Source: Alphaproteobacteria bacterium (GTDB lineage: Bacteria; Pseudomonadota; Alphaproteobacteria; Micavibrionales; CSBR16-224). Taken from it: DNA of 10,595 nucleotides. Made by a program: the position numbers and the translations under genes. Location of the stretch: the NCBI GenBank assembly GCA_007116755.1, contig SKHU01000151.1, forward strand, positions 1-10,595, in the 5' to 3' direction. Of this stretch, positions 6,258 through 10,595 are shown piece by piece; position 1 is the stretch's first letter, and each line of letters starts with the position of its first letter. The notes beneath the pieces were generated by a model. The model searched no databases. It worked only from the letters and a program-made list of their open reading frames with translations, and had not been told where the DNA came from.

Positions 6258-6830
6258 ATGTACAACCCCGCCAAAGAAGAATATGTCTATGCCGTCGCCG
6301 GAGGCGAAACGCTGCGGATTATTGATTACATCGAAAAACAGGCAGAGACGGCAGAACAGGAGCTGATTGATTACGTTGGCACACAGGGGATTTCCGCCCA
6401 GATCAAAAGGCAGAATACCTATCCCGAGATCACCTATACGCTGAAAGATGACACCAATCCCGTACCGCAAGGCTGGGAAATTTCGGAAACGCGCGCCGGA
6501 AAACATCTGCAGCCCGATTTCAACAATGCGGCAGGCGACCGGATCGATAGGGAAATTTCAAAATACTGGCGAAAAATGAATGTGCAGGCGCAATTTAACG
6601 ATCTCTGCCACAGCCTTGCGTCGGCCTCGCATTTCAACAATCGCAAATATTCCTATGAGCGGCTGGGCAATTGCATCATCGTCACCAGCCCGAAAGGTTA
6701 CAAAGGCGAGGCTGTCATTCCGAACGGCTCCGCGCCGCTCGGCTATCTGGAATACGTGACGATGCAGGAGCAGGTCAACCCCTCTCCCGCCCCGCAAATC
6801 AGCCGGTTTCAAAAACGCTTCCAGCCTTAA
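6258..6830 (+). CDS. Hypothetical 190-aa protein
   Basis: I do not recognise this protein. It has no signal peptide or membrane span and appears soluble. The N-terminal part (about residues 1-45) is acidic, with a helix rich in Glu (TLRIIDYIEKQAETAEQELIDYV). The middle part contains YPEITYTLKDDTNPVPQGWEI and a helical stretch around DREISKYWRKMNVQAQFNDLCHSL. A beta-like C-terminal part reads YSYERLGNCIIVTSPKGYKGEAVIPNG, and the end is a basic tail with Pro and Phe (RFQKRFQP). Two Cys are present, far apart. I prefer the start at 6258 (CGGAG 9 bases upstream) to the ATG at 6240, which would add six residues. It has its own promoter and is convergent with the next gene. Codon use resembles the host, so it is probably a resident gene. 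Confidence 0.8.
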   Translation: MYNPAKEEYVYAVAGGETLRIIDYIEKQAETAEQELIDYVGTQGISAQIKRQNTYPEITYTLKDDTNPVPQGWEISETRAGKHLQPDFNNAAGDRIDREISKYWRKMNVQAQFNDLCHSLASASHFNNRKYSYERLGNCIIVTSPKGYKGEAVIPNGSAPLGYLEYVTMQEQVNPSPAPQISRFQKRFQP

Positions 6831-6837
6831 AGCGTTT
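6813..6837. terminator. Hairpin spanning the stop codon, possible terminator
   Basis: AAACGCTT (6813-6820) and AAGCGTTT (6830-6837) form a perfect 8-base-pair stem with a 9-base loop that contains the first two bases of the TAA at 6828-6830. On the minus strand the stem ends in GCGTTTTT, a short T run, so it may stop transcripts of the 115-aa gene, which ends at 6934. On the plus strand the T run is only three bases. A second weak candidate for the plus strand is the GCCC...GGGC pair around 6906-6924, followed by TATTTTGTTT. Confidence 0.4.
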
Positions 6838-6933
6838 CCTGCAAACGGTGCGACGGATAACTCTGGATAGATGTCCCAAGATTAAATGGAGGAATTCAGT
6901 ATTGTGCCCCCCGATTTTGCAGGGCTATTTTGT

Positions 6934-7281
6934 TTAAGGCTTGTCCGGCGAGGCTGTTTTGAAGCGAATATTGGCAGGCTCTAACCAGTTTTTGCATACG
7001 GCACCCTTGACGGAGGTGCCGTTGATCTCGCCCGTGAAGGAGCTGCGCAGAGGGGTTGCGCTGCGGCAGTCCCAAAAACCTGCTTTACCGGTGATTTCGA
7101 TATTCTGCACACCGTTTTCCTCAAGTGCCTTGCGTGCGCCATCGATGTCGTTTTGACCGACCACGTTTACCACCCCTAAACCCATAACGCCTATTACAGT
7201 ACTGAATGCAACAACAAGAAACCCGGTTTCATAGAGACTGCTTTTGTCCGTGCGGGCAGTTTTGTTTTCAGGATGTGCCAT
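6934..7281 (-). CDS. Small single-span membrane protein with two periplasmic cysteines
   Basis: A 115-residue protein with a polar N-terminus (1-18), one hydrophobic helix at about residues 20-41 (rich in Val, Gly and Met) and a short exported domain. That domain reads DGARKALEENGVQNIEITGKAGFWDC, then SSFTGEINGTSVKGAVCKNWLEPANIRF. The pattern (ALE..G..nIeItG....C...F.....G..v.G.vC..W....IRF) recalls small uncharacterised proteins I have seen across proteobacteria and phages; this is memory, not a search. C72 and C95 could form a disulfide in the periplasm. AAGGAG (7291-7296) lies 9 bases upstream of the ATG, so the start is firm. A near-consensus promoter lies about 100 bases further upstream. 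Function unknown. Confidence 0.85.
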   Translation of the reverse strand: MAHPENKTARTDKSSLYETGFLVVAFSTVIGVMGLGVVNVVGQNDIDGARKALEENGVQNIEITGKAGFWDCRSATPLRSSFTGEINGTSVKGAVCKNWLEPANIRFKTASPDKP

Positions 7282-7387
7282 GGTCTTTAACTCCTTCAGT
7301 TTTTTTATGCGCTCTTCCGCATTACGGAGGGCGGGCTGTTCATTCTCAAATAATCGGTGCGGCGTTCACGTCATCGCACAGATGTAG

Positions 7388-7416
7388 AGTATAGAATAAT
7401 TTTTATATTATGTCAA
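7388..7416 (-). promoter_or_regulatory. Near-consensus sigma-70 promoter for the 115-aa membrane protein
   Basis: On the minus strand: TTGACA (7411-7416), a 17-base AT-rich spacer, then TATACT (7388-7393), 5 of 6 to consensus. Transcription should begin near 7381, leaving a leader of about 100 bases before the ATG at 7281, unusually long for such a small gene. The leader holds two short stems: GTGCG/CGCAC with a 13-base loop, and TCCG/CGGA at 7316-7328. Confidence 0.75.
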
Positions 7417-7496
7417 TATATATGCAATTTTCTTTCGGTATTTTTTCGCAAAACTTGCGGGCAATAGCAAAAAACGGGAGCAAAAGGTCAGCGTAA

Positions 7497-7760
7497 TTGA
7501 AAATCTCGAAATCGGGGAACACAACCCCCATAGAAGTTAATCGTGGAATAGATACCGGCTACTGGGACTTCCCGTTAAAGGAAGCATCGCCGCAGGTGCG
7601 GCTGTCGTTCATCGACTTTTTTGACTGGGATAGCTTAGGTATCCGAGATTACCAGTACGTACGGACTAAAATTGAAGAATGGCCTGAGCATCCAGAGGCA
7701 GCAGGAAAACAGGCGTTGATTGAAGTGCGATATGTAGAATTTAGTCTTAAAATGGAGTAA
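7497..7760 (+). CDS. Hypothetical 87-aa ORF with TTG start, possible transferred gene or remnant
   Basis: I do not recognise this protein. It is acidic and contains aromatic residues: IDTGYWDFPLKEA, FIDFFDWDSLGIRDYQYVR and IEVRYVEFSLKME suggest a compact alpha/beta fold. The only usable start near the N-terminus is TTG at 7497, directly after an in-frame TAA, with AAAAGG nine bases before it. There is no ATG until residue 86. Codons such as ATA, CGA, GTA, TTA, GGA, CCT and AGT are used far more than in the neighbouring hlyD-like gene, which favours CGC, CTG and GGC, so it may have been acquired horizontally. No convincing promoter is seen on its strand. It may be a real small gene or the 3' part of a longer one that lost its beginning. 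Confidence 0.5.
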   Translation: MKISKSGNTTPIEVNRGIDTGYWDFPLKEASPQVRLSFIDFFDWDSLGIRDYQYVRTKIEEWPEHPEAAGKQALIEVRYVEFSLKME

Positions 7761-7765
7761 AGGGG

Positions 7766-7801
7766 GCAGAGTAAACTGACAAGCCGGCTTTATGGCTCTG
7801 C
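7766..7801. repeat. Interrupted inverted repeat between convergent genes
   Basis: GCAGAGTAAA (7766-7775) pairs with TTTA (7789-7792) plus CTCTGC (7796-7801), with a 3-base bulge. The loop region includes the palindrome AAGCCGGCTT (7781-7790). It lies between the 87-aa ORF and the end of the hlyD-like gene, where a terminator is expected, but no T run follows on either strand. Confidence 0.3.
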
Positions 7802-7830
7802 GCTTGCGTCTTAATGTGAAGCTTCCGCGC

Positions 7831-9144
7831 TTAAGGTTCGGTGAAGGCGCGGTCGGCCATGCGGCGCACGGGTTTGAGCAGATAGGAGAGGATCGTGCGC
7901 TTGCCCGTAATCACTTCCGTTTCCGCCACCATGCCGGGGCTGATATAAAGCGGGTTTTGCTCCGTGCCGAGATTATTGCTTTCCGTGCGCACATCGATTT
8001 CAAAATACATCGTACCGTCGCTTTCACGAACGGCATCCGCGCCGATGCGCTCCAGCACACCCCAGAGCGAGCCGTAAATCTGCGCGTCATAGGCGGTGAT
8101 GCCGACGCGCACGCGCTGCCCCGGCGTTAAAAACGCAATATCTTCCGGACGGACACGGCTGCGGATCATCAACTCGTCTTCCACCGGTACGATCTCGATC
8201 AAACGCTGTGCGGGTTCGACAACGCCGCCGACGGTTTTCAAGGCAATGCGCTTGACGATGCCGTCCACCGGCGCGCGCAACTCCGTGCGGCTGATACGGT
8301 CTTCGGCGGAACGCAGCGTTTCGGAAATCGCCGCAATGCGGGTTTCGGTTTCGCCCAGCTCGCCCAGCACCTGCGAGCGGAAGGCCGACAGCCGCTCCTC
8401 CCGCCGCTGCAATACCGCATTCAGCCGCGCCGTCAGCCCTTCCCGTGCCTGCACCGCCGTGGCCAGATTGCCGCGGGTTTCGTTATATTGGCGTTCCAGA
8501 CGCAGTTTTTCGATTTCCGGCATCGCCCGCCGCGCCACCAGCCCTTCGGCAATCGTCAACTCCTGCCTGAGAGAATCGCGGCTTTGCGACAGTTTATTGA
8601 TGCTGGCGCGTATTTCTTCCAGATTGGCGCGGCTTTCCGCCTCTTCATGCGCGATGATCTGCAGCGCCGTTTCCAGCTCTTCTTTCCGTGACGCATAAAG
8701 CTTTTCTTCATTTTCGGCGATGAGCGTCATGCGTTCCCGCAATTCTTCATCCAGCACAAAATCGCGGCCTTCCGCTTCCGCCTCCAGCCGCGCCTTGCGG
8801 ATTTGCAGCGACATCAATTGCGCTTCGATCCCGCGCCCTTCCGAGGCAAACAGAATATCATCAATACGCATCAGCACCTGCCCGCGCTCGACGCGCTCGC
8901 CCTCCTGCACCAGCAATGCCGAGAGAATGCCGCCTTCCAGACTCTGCACCGTCTGCACATCGCTCGACGGCATGACACGGCCAAGACCGCGCACGCGCTC
9001 GTCCACCTCCGCCACTGCCGCCCAGCCGATCATCCAGAGAACAAAAGCGACAATCGTCAGCATCAGGACGGTCGATGTCCAATGCGGTTTCAGCCGTGCG
9101 GCTTCCTCCATTTCGGAAAAATATCCCAGTTCGGGTTTTGCCAT
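7831..9144 (-). CDS. HlyD-family type I secretion membrane fusion protein
   Basis: A 437-residue periplasmic adaptor of a type I secretion system. It links the inner-membrane ABC exporter to a TolC-like outer-membrane channel. Residues 1-23 are cytoplasmic and residues 24-45 form the single membrane helix. Residues 60-95 carry the first half of a lipoyl domain (VQSLEGGILSALLVQEGERVERGQVL). About residues 105-290 are a long Glu/Arg/Leu-rich alpha-helical hairpin (coiled coil). The second lipoyl half follows (TELRAPVDGIVKRIALKTVGGVVEP), then a beta-barrel region and the typical C-terminus PGMVAETEVITGKRTILSYLLKPV. Length and order match HlyD/LapC/PrtE proteins. It begins 4 bases after the ABC gene stop, with a GGGGAGGG ribosome site inside the end of that gene, so the two are one operon. 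No TolC-like gene follows in the window. Confidence 0.96.
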   Translation of the reverse strand: MAKPELGYFSEMEEAARLKPHWTSTVLMLTIVAFVLWMIGWAAVAEVDERVRGLGRVMPSSDVQTVQSLEGGILSALLVQEGERVERGQVLMRIDDILFASEGRGIEAQLMSLQIRKARLEAEAEGRDFVLDEELRERMTLIAENEEKLYASRKEELETALQIIAHEEAESRANLEEIRASINKLSQSRDSLRQELTIAEGLVARRAMPEIEKLRLERQYNETRGNLATAVQAREGLTARLNAVLQRREERLSAFRSQVLGELGETETRIAAISETLRSAEDRISRTELRAPVDGIVKRIALKTVGGVVEPAQRLIEIVPVEDELMIRSRVRPEDIAFLTPGQRVRVGITAYDAQIYGSLWGVLERIGADAVRESDGTMYFEIDVRTESNNLGTEQNPLYISPGMVAETEVITGKRTILSYLLKPVRRMADRAFTEP

Positions 9145-9148
9145 CGGC

Positions 9149-10595
9149 CTAGCCCTCCCCGTCCTGCTGCGGCGGCGTGCCGGATTGTACCGGAAGATTG
9201 CCGGAATTGAGCGCCTTGATGACCTCGTCTTTCGGTCCGTCCATCAGCATTTTGCCCTGATCGAGCAAAATCAGCCTGTCCACCAGATCCAGCAGAGAGA
9301 AACGGTGCGTGACGACAATCAGCCCGCGCCCTGCCTCGTCCAGCCAGCCGCGCAGGGATTTGACCAGATTGTTTTCCGAGACATTGTCCATCTCGTTTGT
9401 CGGCTCGTCGCAGATCAGCATATGCGGGCTGCCCGCCAATGCGCGGGCGATGGCAATCGCCTGTTTCTGCCCGCCGGAAAAGCCCTGCCCGCCCTCGCCG
9501 ACCGCCGCATCATAGCCGTGCGGATGGTGGCGCAAAAACGCATGTGCGCCGGAAATCTGTGCGGCTTTCAGAATATCCTCGTCACGCGCCCCCGGATGCC
9601 CCATGGCGATATTCTCGCGCACCGTGCCGCGAAACAGTGTCGTATCCTGCCCGATATAGGAAATATCGCGGCGCAGATCAACGGGATCAATCTGCGCAAG
9701 ATCGGTGCCGTCCAGCCGGATAACGCCGGTTTCCGGCTCGTAGAATTTCATCAGCAGCTTGACCAGCGTCGATTTGCCCGAGCCGATGCGGCCGACGATC
9801 CCGATACGCTCCCCCGGCCGGATGGAAAAGCGGATATTCCGCAGCGCCGGAACCGGTGCTTCGGGATAGGTAAAGCCAAGATTGTCCACCGCATACAGCC
9901 CGTGCAGCACGGGACGATGTAGAAAACGTCTTTCTTTCGGCCTTTCCGCCGGAATATTCATGACGCGGTTGAGCATTTTCAAGGCGCTGCGCGCATAATG
10001 GTATTTGCCGATCAGCCCCGCCGCCTGTCCGACCGGCGCAATCGCGCGGCCGCCAAGAATGACGCAGGCGATCAGCCCGCCGGTACTGAGCAGACCGTCC
10101 CGCACAAGATACATGCCGACCAGCACAATCCCCACGGCGCTGAGCTGCTGCGCCAGCGTGGCGATATGCACGGACAGCCCCGACCAGAAGCGCGATTTCT
10201 GCGCCCAATGCGCGTTTTCCGCCGCATAGCGCCCGTATTTGCCGCGGAAATGCCGCGTTGCGCCGCAGCCCTTAATAGCTTCCAGCCCGCTGAGGCTTTC
10301 GATCAGAATACCCTGTTTTTCCTCGCCGCTTTTTGCCGCGCGGCGCACCAGAGATTTGACCGGAATCTGCAGCAGCGTGCAGATCAGGAAAACAGCCAGA
10401 AACAGCCCCAGCGGCACCAGCGCCACCGCGCCGCCCAGCAGGTAAATCACCCAGATAAAAAACAGTGCAAAGGGAAAATCGATCAAAGCCGCCAGCACCG
10501 CCGCATTGAAAAATTCGCGGATATGGTCAAACTCACGCAAATGATTGGCGAAAGCGCCGACCGGCTCGGTACGTTTTTCCGTGCGCATATCCAGC
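9149..10595 (-). CDS. Type I secretion ABC exporter, LapB-like, N-terminus beyond window
   Basis: The visible part (about 481 codons) is the C-terminal two thirds of an inner-membrane ABC exporter for a type I secretion system, which uses ATP to drive an unfolded substrate through the HlyD/TolC channel. The reading frame stays open to 10595, so the ATG at 10588 is internal; LapB-type proteins are about 700 residues. Counting from that Met, PVGAFANHLREFDHIREFF opens the visible transmembrane part, with membrane helices about 30-75 and 145-180. The nucleotide-binding domain has Walker A G266RIGSGKST274, Q-loop Q314, signature FSGGQ (370-374), Walker B MLICDEPT (390-397) and switch His 428. The D-loop reads NEMD rather than the common SAMD or SALD, and the signature has F rather than L. 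The upstream part would show whether a C39-like domain is present. The substrate, probably a large RTX or adhesin protein, is inference. Confidence 0.95.
   Translation of the reverse strand, partial: LDMRTEKRTEPVGAFANHLREFDHIREFFNAAVLAALIDFPFALFFIWVIYLLGGAVALVPLGLFLAVFLICTLLQIPVKSLVRRAAKSGEEKQGILIESLSGLEAIKGCGATRHFRGKYGRYAAENAHWAQKSRFWSGLSVHIATLAQQLSAVGIVLVGMYLVRDGLLSTGGLIACVILGGRAIAPVGQAAGLIGKYHYARSALKMLNRVMNIPAERPKERRFLHRPVLHGLYAVDNLGFTYPEAPVPALRNIRFSIRPGERIGIVGRIGSGKSTLVKLLMKFYEPETGVIRLDGTDLAQIDPVDLRRDISYIGQDTTLFRGTVRENIAMGHPGARDEDILKAAQISGAHAFLRHHPHGYDAAVGEGGQGFSGGQKQAIAIARALAGSPHMLICDEPTNEMDNVSENNLVKSLRGWLDEAGRGLIVVTHRFSLLDLVDRLILLDQGKMLMDGPKDEVIKALNSGNLPVQSGTPPQQDGEG

Noticed and set aside
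6887..6985. Short plus-strand ORF beginning ATGGAGGAATTC
   Set aside because: About 32 codons, it has no ribosome site of its own and runs into the end of the opposing 115-aa gene. GGAGG here is not at a proper distance from a credible start.
7447..7459. CGCAA-AAC-TTGCG short inverted repeat as a terminator or operator
   Set aside because: Only five base pairs, no T run downstream on either strand, and no promoter element overlaps it.
7761..7830. Attachment site or insertion scar at the palindrome near 7781
   Set aside because: No integrase, no matching direct repeat and no tRNA end was seen; a folded intergenic spacer is the simpler reading.
8720..9922. 400-codon plus-strand ORF opposite the secretion genes
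   Set aside because: It crosses the junction of two recognised minus-strand genes and shows no domain or start signals.

Overview
The window looks like chromosomal DNA of a Gram-negative bacterium, most likely an alphaproteobacterium. The pyruvate kinase and the YejA-type solute-binding protein read like alphaproteobacterial family members. Sec signal peptides, a cytochrome b561 and a type I secretion pair all imply an inner membrane plus periplasm. This assignment is inferred from family resemblance only. No rRNA, tRNA, CRISPR array, transposase or integrase is visible.

Layout. Positions 1-3673 (minus strand) hold a metabolic/transport cluster read in the order yejA-like peptide-binding protein, GNAT acetyltransferase (17-base overlap), pyruvate kinase (cut by the window edge). 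A promoter-like sequence sits upstream of the yejA-like gene. Positions 3852-5646 (plus strand, divergent) hold a tight three-gene operon: YceI-family periplasmic protein, cytochrome b561, second YceI-family protein. This looks like a small membrane/periplasmic redox or quinone-handling module. Positions 5650-7760 hold a block of four small genes that I cannot assign: a 98-aa protein made of two copies of one repeat, a 190-aa protein, a 115-aa single-span membrane protein on the minus strand, and an 87-aa ORF with a TTG start and foreign-looking codon use. The first three each have a near-consensus sigma-70 promoter with an exact TTGACA -35 box, and the first also has a very clear intrinsic terminator. 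Positions 7831-10595 (minus strand) hold a type I secretion pair: an ABC exporter (its N-terminal part lies beyond the window) and, 4 bases downstream, an HlyD-family membrane fusion protein. They resemble the LapB/LapC-type machinery that exports large RTX or adhesin proteins.

How the genes work together. The secretion pair is a functional unit lacking its outer-membrane partner and substrate in this window. The YceI-b561-YceI operon is a second unit. The yejA-like gene has no yejBEF permease or ATPase genes beside it here. The most unusual part is the middle block of small, strongly promoted genes of unknown function, especially the internally duplicated 98-aa protein, whose -35 box lies within a perfect inverted repeat.
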